64,000 nt of DNA, taken from Gigantopelta aegis. Its lineage: Eukaryota > Mollusca > Gastropoda > Neomphalida > Peltospiridae. The position numbers and the translations under genes were made by a program. Under the pieces are notes generated by a model that ran no database searches, was not told the origin of the DNA, and worked only from the letters and a program-made list of their open reading frames with translations. Numbering within the stretch: position 1 is the first letter of the stretch; each line of letters starts with the position of its first letter. Below are positions 22,884-32,252 of this stretch, in pieces. The DNA lies in contig NC_054706.1 in assembly GCF_016097555.1 (NCBI RefSeq), forward strand, positions 45,363,728 through 45,427,727, read 5' to 3'.

Positions 22884-23200
22884 GGGGCGGGATTTAGCTC
22901 AGTCAATTGATAGCCTGGGGTGCTTGCGTCACAGGATCGAACCACCTCGGTGGATCCATTCAACTGATTGGGGGTTTTCTCGTTCCAACCAGTGCACCAC
23001 AACTGGTCAAAGGCCGTGGGATATGCTTTCCTGTCTGTAGGAAAGTTCATATAAAAGACCCCTTGCTGCTTATGTAAAAATGTAGCGGGGTTCCTCTGAT
23101 GACTATATGTCTGAATTACCAAATGTTGGACATCCAATAGCCGAATCGACGATTCATTAATCAATGTGCTCTAGTGGTGGCGTTAAACAAAACAAACTTT
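22884..23200 (+). mobile_element. SINE family A, full length, clear tRNA-like head
   Basis: Head 'GGGGCGGGATTTAGCTCAGT' (A box TTTAGCTCAGT) and 'GGATCGAACC' (B box), then the body and family A tail to 'AACAAACTTT'. The best Pol III promoter among the copies here. The same subfamily is at 51974-52276. Confidence 0.9.
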
Positions 23201-23512
23201 AACTTTGTGCTGTGAAGATATTATTGGAGTAATGAAATGTTGGAGGCTTGCGGAATGGAAGATCAAACAATCACCTTTTGTAGATCACTTTTATATTAAT
23301 GTTTATGTTATTTGAATACTTTTCCATATTTTACTCTAGAAAATAGGCCTACACTGTGGTAGTTATGACTAGTAGCCTACTACTGATGCATTATACACGA
23401 ATGTAGGCGATGGCTTTTTTCTTTCTTTTTCTTTTGTTTTCTTACCTACATGTATCAGCGTACTTTTAGTGTCCCATTAAATTCGTATAAAGATTATAAT
23501 TCGATTATAAGT

Positions 23513-23853
23513 CAGAGGCGTAACTACGTGTACGCAATGTACTCATTTGAGTACAAAATGTTTCTTCTTATACGCAATTTAGCTATTTGAGTACACCTTT
23601 TTCTTCAAAAATCGCACTAAATTCTCAACGTTACGTATTAACGCTCCACGTTAGGGGAATCCCCAACGTCATTCAAAGCTTGGGTTTCATGAAGATATGA
23701 TAGTCGTAATGACGTCATACGAATTTGACCAATACAAGCGTTTGTAAGAAAATAACTTTTACAGATCGGAATTACTAGTGACTGAATGGCACGATTTTGA
23801 GTGGTTTCGCTATTTTCTTGAGTACACATTTCAAAAGTCTAGTTACGCCCCTG
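23513..23853. mobile_element. MITE 'CAGAGGCGTAACTA'
   Basis: Ends CAGAGGCGTAACTA and TAGTTACGCCCCTG, flanked by TAAGT on both sides (5 bp). Interior about 340 bp with repeated 'GAGTACA'. Ends resemble those at 7042-7212. Confidence 0.75.
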
Positions 23854-24196
23854 TAAGTTTACGTTTGAATGTCGATCCTTTTAATGAATGTAGCATCACA
23901 TAGTCTCAGTTCACAGTTATCTTCCCATTTTTTCCTACTAAAATCCGGAAATATATCCGTGCAATTAGTCTGTGACAGCTTTGAAATGGCAACTATTAGA
24001 CTGAAGTTGACAGGGGAAAGAATGTAGTTTGCAGACATGTGTAACTTGTTAACATTGAAGACTTTTTTGTGGTTATTCGGGCTCATGCAAAAGTAGTGTT
24101 TTTTGTGTAAAATGGGTGTACTCCGGTCAGGTTTAGTGAGTGTGTTTGTTTAAACCAATATGGTAGAAAGAGCTGGACAACAGCCGTTATCCTTTT

Positions 24197-24514
24197 CAGG
24201 GCCAGTGGTAAAGCATTTGCTTGATGCGCAGTCGGTCCAGGATCGATCTCCGTCGGTGGACCCATTGGGCTATTTCTCGTTCCAAACAGTGCTCCATAAC
24301 TTGTACAACACAGGCCGTGGTATGTACTACCCTGTCTGTGGGATAGTGTATATAAAAGATCCCTTGCTGCTAATCGAAAATAGTAGCCAATGAAGTGGCG
24401 ACAGCGGGTTTCCTCTCTCAATATCTGTGTGGTCCTTAACCATATGTCTGACGCCAAATAACCGTAAATAAAATGTGTTGAGTGCGTCGTTAAATAAAAC
24501 ATTTCTTTCGTTCC
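24197..24514 (+). mobile_element. SINE family B, near full length
   Basis: Head 'GCCAGTGGTAAAGCATTTGC', B box 'GGTCCAGGATCGATC', then body and tail 'GTGCGTCGTTAAATAAAAC'. Confidence 0.9.
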
Positions 24515-24547
24515 TTTTCAGGGTATGTTGCCTTCAGGCAGGCAAAG

Positions 24548-24934
24548 AAAGAAAGAAAAGTGTTTTATTTAACGACGCACTCAACACATTTTATTTACGG
24601 TTATATGGCGTCAGACATATGGTTAAGGACCACACAGATTTTGAGAGGAAACCCGCTGTCGCCACTACATGGGCTACTCTTCCGATTAGCAGCAAGGGAT
24701 CTTTTATTTGCGTTTCCCACAGGCAGGATAGCACAAACCATAGGCTTTGTTGAACCAGTTATGGATCAATGGTCGGTGCAAGTGGTTTACACCTACCCAT
24801 TGAGCCTTGCGGATCACTCACTCAGGGTTTGGAGTCGATATCTGGATTAAAAATCCCATGCCTCGACTGGGATCCGAACCCAGTACCTACCAGCCTGTAG
24901 GCCGATGGCCTGCCACGACGCCACCGAGGCCGGT
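24548..24934 (-). mobile_element. Mosaic SINE: C-type head, B-type tail, 13-bp target duplication
   Basis: Flanked by CAGGCAGGCAAAG at 24535-24547 and 24935-24947. On minus it starts CCGGCCTCGGTGGCGTCG, shares the middle of the mosaic copy at 7499 and ends with the family B tail. Inserted into the end of another B copy's flank. Confidence 0.9.
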
Positions 24935-25804
24935 CAGGCAGGCAAAGGTATATAAACAAATCCATAGGCCTATTGATATTAATAAAAGTGCTATCCTATA
25001 GCCACTAACGCTATATAGAAACATATAGCGTAAATAATTGTGGTCTGTGGCCACACAAGTCATGACCACCCCGTCACAACTCAGTTTAACTGGGGGTGAG
25101 GGGTTGGGGTGGGACATATGCCCGACGTGTGTGCATTATTCGCACAATTAAAATATCGCAAAGGAAAAGTATAAAATTGACAAAGTCTGAAATGTCGAAA
25201 CATTTTATTCATATAGTCTATAATTATAAAATGATATTTTCCAAACTTTATTTACTTTCCTAAGCCGTTGACGTTCATGATATCTTTTAGTTTTCAATCT
25301 CCCAGGTGTAAAATTATTGGTATTCCACGAATGTACACGTGTCCTGTTTGGCTTGTTGAGATTGTGTTCAACTTGACCGAATACTAGTATTTCTGTCTCT
25401 GTAAAGCTATAGTTCACTTCCGGGTGAGAGTTCATTTATCATAGCCTAGTTGCTAATTGTGAAAAGTTACGTTGTGGTTCACATATTCACTTCAAGTAAT
25501 TGGGTAAGAATTAAAACAATTTGTAGTTTTCAATGGTAAGCCCTCTAGCTTGATTTTGCTCATGATATTTTGTAATATCGTGCATGGACTTTTTGGGAAA
25601 CGGGTGTATAGTGGAACAGGCGGCCGCTGTGAATCGGTTCTTGAACCACCTGTTCGAACCGGTACTACAGCCAAATGCGGTCAGTATAGAAGAAACAAAC
25701 TCAGACAGAAATGTTTTTTTGAGTGAAAATAAATACTTATATCATGTATGTTCGCAGTGGTATATATGTTGTTAGTGCCAACGAGAACCCGTTCTATAGG
25801 CAAT

Positions 25805-25885
25805 CTTTATTTGAATGAATGAATGAATAAAATGAATGAATTAAAAATTTTAACGACACCCCAGCACAAAAATACACACCGGCTA
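25805..25885 (-). mobile_element. LINE 3' tail fragment
   Basis: On minus it reads 'GTGCTGGGGTGTCGTTAAA' followed by repeated ATTC, the same end as the LINE relic at 46428. Confidence 0.65.
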
Positions 25886-26082
25886 TTTTCATTTTCATTT
25901 GAGCAATTTAACATGAGTTTTAATGGCTGATGACAACTGTATAGTGAGACTATAGTCATGTGATGTGGGTTGCATTGTGTCAAATAGGAAAGGTCCATGT
26001 CAAAGTTCGAGGTGTACGTCAAATATTTACGGAGTAAAAACTGCTGCGGCTCTGATTGATAGTAACATTTGCGGACATTGAT

Positions 26083-27417
26083 TATGTGTGCAAATACTGC
26101 TGTGTGAATCGTGCACAAAATGTCACCAAACTCTTCCTGTTTCAAGATCTCATGTCTTGATAAACCTCGATGACATCAGTACAGAGAAACCTTTCCTTTC
26201 AATGCAGAGGTTTTGTGAAATACACAAGGACGAAAAGTTTAGATTTTACTGTTTGCTGTGTGATAAAGTGATTTGTCGGGATTGCAAACTTACAAATCAC
26301 GAAGGCCATAAGACAAAAAACATTTCTGATGTTGCTGACGAAGCCCGAACCAGTTTAATGGAAAATGGATACGACACATGCCGACCTACTTTGCATTGGT
26401 ACAGATATGTCGGACAATATCAATCATGTCAAAGAAGAAATAAACCAAATTGCTGATTCATTGGTAGACGATATAAACAATGTACGGCTTCAGGTGATCG
26501 ACAGAGTGACAGACGTGGAGAAAAGTCAGACAAAGAAATTATCTGATGAACGATTTACATTGACTGAGAGTCAATCTTTTGTACAAAGTCAGATTGATCA
26601 CACTAACGCCATGTTAAGAGAAGGGATGGAATCTGACGTCATCACTACAAACAGCGCGATGAAACGGCGACTGACAGAACTAGAGAAAAATGATCTGTCA
26701 GAAAACCTCTCTAAATCTTTAAACATTGCTGTCGTAATACCAACAAACACAGGTGTGCGAGATGTTGTGAGGCATGCGTTGTCAGTTTCAGATAAAAATG
26801 TATCGCTAAAGGTGCTGAACGTGATGAATGTTAGATTTAAAGTAAATTCTATCAGTCTCACTGAAACCCAAAACATAATAAGTGTCCAAAGTTATTCTCC
26901 ATCCCTTCGTGCATTTGACAAATCATCATCAAAACCAAAATGGCAGTTTCGTGTGAGTGTGGCCGAGCTGAGAATGACAGGAGTTCGAAGTATGATAGCG
27001 GAATACAACATGCGCTACCCACGCAACAACATACCTGCAGGTGATTACACCAACCTGAAGAAACCATATCCTGGTATGGACAGGAATGAAACTGGTGACG
27101 TGTGTCATATTGTTGAGGAGTGTAAAATGATTGTAGTAAAACCCACTGAAGGAGTTGTCCGGACGGTCACCTTCAACCCATTTGCTGGAACTGGGTAGAA
27201 GTTCAGACCTGCAGATGTGTGCTGGGGTAACAGTCAGGACATCTATATCGTGGACAGAGGAACAGATATGATTGTTGAGTACAGTCTTCACCGTGAATTT
27301 CAGAAATCACTTAAAATACCAAACAAATGCAATCTCACAGCTGTAGCTATGAACACAGAAGGACACCTTTGGGTCGGAGATTCACATGGATATATTCATA
27401 GTTGCGTTATAGACTGA
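26083..27417 (+). pseudogene. TRIM pseudogene: B-box to C-terminus
   Basis: Homology starts in the middle of B-box 1 (ILLCESCTKCHQTLPVSRSH), so the RING and half of B-box 1 are missing. B-box 2 is whole (FCEIHKDEKFRFYCLLCDKV..HEGHKTKN). After VADEARTSL the frame shifts near 26370 with a loss of roughly 30 codons. The coiled coil and C-terminal part then run open (INQIADSLVDDINNVRLQV ... GVRSMIAEYNMRYPRNNIP) to an in-frame TAG at 27196. The last repeats (ADVCWGNSQDIYIVDRG...GHLWVGDSHGYIHS) follow to TGA at 27415. Compared with the frame at 3772, the B-box part is almost identical and the rest is strongly diverged. Two breaks and the lost N-terminus make a working product unlikely. Confidence 0.85.
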
Positions 27418-27427
27418 TTACTAACAA

Positions 27428-27506
27428 CTCTTTCTTTCTTTCTTCTTCTTCTTCTTCTTCTTCTTCTTCTTCTTCTTCTTCTTCTTCTTCTTCTTCTTCT
27501 TTCTTC
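27428..27506. repeat. (CTT)n microsatellite
   Basis: About 24 CTT units starting 10 bases after the TRIM stop. Confidence 0.95.
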
Positions 27507-27518
27507 TTCTGTCTCTTA

Positions 27519-27749
27519 CTTATTTTCGTGCTTATATCCAATTTAGGTTCAAGCACGCCCCTCCGCTATCTAGGCTGTCTGTCCAGGACAGTGGGTTAGT
27601 TGTTAATTAGTTACTGGTCAGTGAGAGAGAAGAGGGTGTATTGGTCTTGCACGTGACCTACCTATTGAGTCGTTAAAACTCACTCTGGGCACACTGTACC
27701 CACCAGCCTTATGTCCGATAGCTTAACCACGACAATACTGGGGCCGGTT
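27519..27749 (-). mobile_element. SINE family C
   Basis: Minus copy. 'ACTGTCCTGGACAGACAGCC' and the tail 'TTGGATATAAGCACG' are present; the head 'CCGGCCCC' is at 27749. Confidence 0.8.
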
Positions 27750-27834
27750 TGTAATATACTCTAAGGAAACACTGCTGTAATATTTGAACACATCAAGGTA
27801 CAGAATCGAGTTTTAATTATGGAACTGGTGTAGG

Positions 27835-28080
27835 TTTTCGTTCCAGCCAGTACACCACGACTGGTATATCAAAGGCCGTGGTATGTACTACCTTGTCTGT
27901 GGGATGGTGCATATAAAAGACCCCTTGCTGCTAATCGAAAAGAGTAGCCCATGAAGTGGCGACAGCAGGTTTCCTCTCTCAATATCTGGGTGGTCCTTAA
28001 CCATATCTCTGGTGCCATATAACAGTAAATTAATTTGTTGACTGCGTCGTTAAATAAAACATTGCCTTCCTTTCTTTCCT
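27835..28080 (+). mobile_element. SINE family B, 5'-truncated
   Basis: From 'TTCGTTCCAGCCAGTACACC' to 'GCGTCGTTAAATAAAACATT'. Confidence 0.85.
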
Positions 28081-28145
28081 TTACTATGTTGTCACTTCTT
28101 TTATCTGATGAGGTGTCTAAAATGATGAAAGCCTTTGGTTGTAAA

Positions 28146-28461
28146 GTTAAAGTTTGTTTTGTTTAACGACATCACTGGAGCACATTGAGTTATTGATCAT
28201 CGGCTATCAAACATTAGGTAATTTTCACATATAGACCTACATGTAGTCTTAGCGAGAAAACCCGCTACATTGTTCGATTAGTAGCAAGGGATCTTTTATA
28301 TACAGCACCCCACAGACAGGATGACATACCACGGCCTTTGGTATACCAGTCGTGGTGCACTGGCTGAACGAGAAATAGTCCAATAGGCCCACCGACGGGG
28401 ATCGATCCGAAACCGAGCGCGCCTCAAGCGAGCGCTTTACCACTGGGCTACGTCCCGTCCC
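28146..28461 (-). mobile_element. SINE family A, full length
   Basis: Minus copy from 'GGGGACGGGACGTAGCCCAG' through the B box 'TCGGATCGATCCC' to the tail at 28146. Confidence 0.9.
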
Positions 28462-28464
28462 CGC

Positions 28465-29184
28465 GTTTGGTTGTAAGGCTGACTTTTGGGCATAGCCAAA
28501 CTCATAAAATGTCAGTGCGTGTTTCGGCAGTGGTAAAACTGTTCCTGAACTGAAAGCTTTGAGACAATTAAAATTATATATCTTTGTAACACAAACATTT
28601 GCATGCAAGCCCCAAAATCTTAATATATATGTTTTTAGATGGCTATTACAGAAAATGATAAATAACAACTAAAATAGTATATAAAAATTAGTCATAATCC
28701 ATGTATTAATGGCGTACAGATATCCTACAGTTTTTAACTATCAACTTTTAATTTAAATCTGTTGTTTGATGTGCATACGTTTAACGTATTTATAGGAGTC
28801 ACAATGTTTATAGTACATGTGTACAAAGAGCGAAATATTTAAAAAAAAAAATTTAATTTAATAAAAAGTTAATCTCACTTGTCTTTAATATCTGAGTCCT
28901 TGTCTGCAAAGATGCAAGATGTATACATGTATTAAATCTAAAAAAGGCCACGTACATGATTTGAAGGATGGTTGAGGGGTTGGAGGGTCGGCCTTCCAAC
29001 TCCAAAGATTAATGTAGAAATACACCACGTCCATATTCGTTGCTGGCATCCTCCGAGTGATTTCATATACATTATGAAACTTGAATAATATAATTGCTGT
29101 CTGTTCATGACTGCACGGTTAAAGGGGCGGGTTACAAAAAACCCTTCAAAAAACAAAAACAAACCCAAAACAACAACAACAACA

Positions 29185-29185
<1 letters not shown>
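28465..29185. other. Intergenic DNA, nothing recognised
   Basis: AT-rich, no gene or family seen apart from a short A run near 28840. Confidence 0.4.

Positions 29186-29189
<4 letters not shown>

Positions 29190-29237
<48 letters not shown>
29190..29237. repeat. (CA)n microsatellite
   Basis: About 23 CA units. Confidence 0.95.
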
Positions 29238-29240
<3 letters not shown>

Positions 29241-29534
29241 CTGTAAAACTACGCCCTTTGATGTACCAGACATGAGGCACAAGTCAATTGGGACAAGGAC
29301 AAAAACGAAAGCAAGCGATCTACACCAAGCATACGCTCTACCACTTAGCTACATCTATAAAAAGGTATATGTATAAAACTAATACTTTATGTGGAGACAT
29401 TTTAGCACGGAGTTTAGACTGGCAAGCGACGTTTTTAAACGGGGTTGGGGAAGGAGAGGGGAGAGGTGTCGAGTCGTGCACCCCGGAAAATATATTTAGA
29501 AAATTTTCTAGAGAAAGAAAAGCAAAGTAAAAAG

Positions 29535-29678
<144 letters not shown>

Positions 29679-29912
29679 AATTTAAAAAATACAATAGCAG
29701 AAATTTTATGTAAAAAATAATATTAATATTCCGGTATCGGTTTTTTAGCCAGAATATAGAAAAAGTCCACAGTACTTAAAAATAAAGTAATATTGTCAGT
29801 GATATAAATTATACCATTTTATTCAAGATTTTAAACAAGATTTTAAAGTTGTTAAGCAGAATACATCATTCAACAATTTCTAATTTGTTTCAAATGCTTT
29901 TTGTATTGCTTT

Positions 29913-30302
29913 TTAAAGGGACATTCCTGAGTTTGCTACAATTTTTAAGATGTTATCGACTAACAAAGACTTTTTAACGATTATAATTACATATCAAATA
30001 TATTTTTCTGCATAAAATATTAGTGGCTGTATATTAAACGTGTTTCTGATCGTTCCAATATTTGTACTAGGTTAAATTTCATTGTGTTTCCTAAAATATA
30101 TTTTTTCGTACGTACGAAATTATTTTATGACAAAATCCAGTTTTGGCTTCTTACAAATATTAAGACGACCAGAAACACATTGAATATATAGACACTGATA
30201 TTCTAAACAAGAAAATGTATTTTATATGTAAGTTTAATCGTAGAAATATTTGATTAGTCGGAAGCATCTTACAATGCAGCAAACTCAGGAATGTCTCTTT
30301 AA
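29913..30302. mobile_element. MITE 'TTAAAGGGACATTCC', intact copy
   Basis: The 390-bp element has ends TTAAAGGGACATTCCTGAG and CTCAGGAATGTCTCTTTAA. Much of the interior is inversely repeated ('TTTTTCGTACGTACGAAA' near the centre). The TTAA at both edges is compatible with a TTAA target. Confidence 0.85.
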
Positions 30303-30304
30303 GT

Positions 30305-30710
30305 TTAACTTATTTTTTCGCATTTGCGTAGAATACATGTATTTTATATTAATAATCAGTAATCAGCCAGTTTACTACATTGGTATTGGTTTAATTAAGC
30401 AAACCCAAAATAACTATCTTTATTGAAAATAATGTGTTTACCATTAGTGTCGTATATCCAGTTTTCCACATATTTGCAAAGCTTTTTAAAATATTATATA
30501 CACAATCAAGAGGTTACAAAAAGAACACTATTCGGAGACTATGGCTATTTTTTTTAATGGCTATAAATATAAATTATATTTTATATCCCCTCACATCCAC
30601 CAGCATTAAATGGCAAAAAAAAGAAAAGAAAAAAAAAGAAAAAAAAAAAAAGGGAAAGTGCAGAAGACACAGAAGTCTTGTATACATAAATTGAAACAAT
30701 CTTATCACGA
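30305..30710. other. Intergenic DNA with A-rich run
   Basis: Nothing recognised apart from A/G-rich low complexity at 30615-30655. Confidence 0.4.
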
Positions 30711-30713
30711 CGA

Positions 30714-30945
30714 CCGGCCTAGGTCATAAGTCTGGTAGGTACATGGTTCGCAGCCCGGTACCGGCTCCCACCCAGAGTGAATTTTAACGACTCAGTGGGT
30801 AGGTGTAAGACCACTACACCCTCTTCTCACTAATCAAATAACACGCTGTCCTGGACAGACAGCCAAGATAGCTGATGTGTGTGCTCAGGACAGCATGCTT
30901 GAACCTTAATTGGATATAAGCACGAAAATAAGTTGAAATGAAATG
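30714..30945 (+). mobile_element. SINE family C, head internally shortened
   Basis: 'CCGGCCTAGGTCATAAGTC', then 'GGTTCGCAGCCC' (B box), body and tail 'TTGGATATAAGCACG'. Confidence 0.85.
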
Positions 30946-31027
30946 AAAAGTCACGACGAGACAATTTGTATGTAATGTTTACTTGAATACAAAACCATTT
31001 TCCGTGAGTTCCGATTCTTTTATAACG

Positions 31028-31300
31028 GTCGAGACTTAACCCAGTGATAAAGCGCACGCCTAATGCGCGGTCGGTCTAGAGTCGATCCCCGTCAGTGAGC
31101 CCGTTGGGCTATTTCTCATTTCAGCCAGTGCACCACGACTGGAATATCAACGGCCGTGGTATGTGCTATCATGTCTGTGGGATGGTGCATATAAAAGATT
31201 CCTTGCTGAATTAAGAAAAATGTACCGGGTTTCCTCTGATGACTACGAATCAGAATTACCAAATGTTTGACATCCGATAGCTGATGATTAATTAATTAAC
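31028..31300 (+). mobile_element. SINE family A, tail shortened
   Basis: Head 'CGAGACTTAACCCAGTG', B box 'GGTCTAGAGTCGATCCCC' and body, ending at 'GCTGATGATTAATTAATTA'. Confidence 0.85.
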
Positions 31301-31340
31301 AAAAAACGTACTATAATGGTTATTTTTTTCCTGATATAGG

Positions 31341-31630
31341 AAGGAAGGAAATGTTTTATTTAACGACGCACTCAACACATTTTATTTACGGTTATATGGC
31401 GTCAGACATAAAGTTAAGAACCACACAAATATTGAGAGGAAACCCGCTGTCGCCAATTCATGGGCTACTCTTTTCGATTAACAGCAAGGAATCTTTTATA
31501 TGAACCATCCCACAGACAGGATAGTACATACCACGGACTCTTTTACACCAGTTGTGGAGCACTGGCTGGAACGAGAAACAGCCCAATGGGGCTACCGACG
31601 GGGATTGATCCTAAACCGACCTCGCATATA
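31341..31630 (-). mobile_element. SINE family B
   Basis: Minus copy ending (3') in 'AAGGAAGGAAATG'. Abuts a second B copy in the same orientation. Confidence 0.85.
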
Positions 31631-31631
31631 C

Positions 31632-31912
31632 GAAAGAAGGAAGGAAATGTTTTATTTAACGATACACTCAACACATTTTATTGACGGTTATATGGCGTCA
31701 GACTTATGGTTAAAGACCACACAGATATTGAGAGAAAACCCGCTGTCGCCACTTCATGGGCTACTCTTTACGATTAGCAGCAAGGGATTTTTTATATGCA
31801 CCATCCCAAATACAGGATAGTACATACTACTGCCTTTGTTACACCAGTTGTAGAGCAATGGTTGGAACGAGAAATAGCCCGACCGCGCATCAAGCGAACG
31901 CTTTGCCACTAA
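31632..31912 (-). mobile_element. SINE family B, adjacent second copy
   Basis: Same strand and family as its neighbour, with 'AAGAAGGAAGGAAATG' at the junction. The 5' side ends in a C run (31916-31935). Confidence 0.85.
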
Positions 31913-31935
31913 CTACCCCCCCCCCCCCCCCCCCC

Positions 31936-32168
31936 AGAAAGTAACATACTTTCGGTGACCGCTACTCAGTAGAATAAACATAATAAAATCTTAATTAAAC
32001 TCTAACAAATTTACAAGGCAAAAACATATTAGTATTATGTCAGCTTTTCGAGCTACACGTGTGTATTGCATATGGTTAGGCCTACAAGCTTTTAGTTTTC
32101 TTTAATGAAGTTGGACGAGCATTACAGTGGTGAGATTTAAACAAAGAAGATAAACTTAAACTATAGTT
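31936..32168. other. 5' flank of NRBF2
   Basis: No repeat recognised. Probably holds the promoter and 5'UTR of NRBF2. Confidence 0.4.
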
Positions 32169-32183
32169 ACTTCCTGTTTCCTG
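32169..32183 (+). promoter_or_regulatory. ETS-like sites upstream of NRBF2
   Basis: 'ACTTCCTG' followed at once by 'TTTCCTG', about 50 bases before the NRBF2 ATG. ETS/GABP sites are common in broadly expressed promoters; the link here is inference. Confidence 0.3.
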
Positions 32184-32231
32184 TTTGATGTATTATTTTA
32201 TGCTTGGTTTAGAGGTTTATACTATCTAAAG

Positions 32232-32252
32232 ATGGAATCCCCACTAAATTTG
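32232..32252 (+). CDS. NRBF2: NRBF2 exon 1 (coding part)
   Basis: Encodes MESPLNL; donor 'TTG|GTACTA', phase 0. Confidence 0.9.

Larger units (their letters stand above)
23882..25418 (+). repeat. Non-coding duplicated block, copy B, interrupted
   Basis: 23882-23900 and 25060-25418 match 965-1345. The intervening ~1.16 kb carries two SINEs (24197-24514, 24548-24934) plus unmatched sequence. The TRIM pseudogene at 26083 follows on the same strand. Confidence 0.8.

Noticed and set aside
22884-22945. A tRNA gene
   Set aside because: A and B boxes are present but the stems do not fold as a tRNA and the sequence runs into a SINE body.
24083-24502. A 139-codon minus frame as a protein
   Set aside because: It is the complement of a SINE B copy; similar frames occur at other SINE copies.
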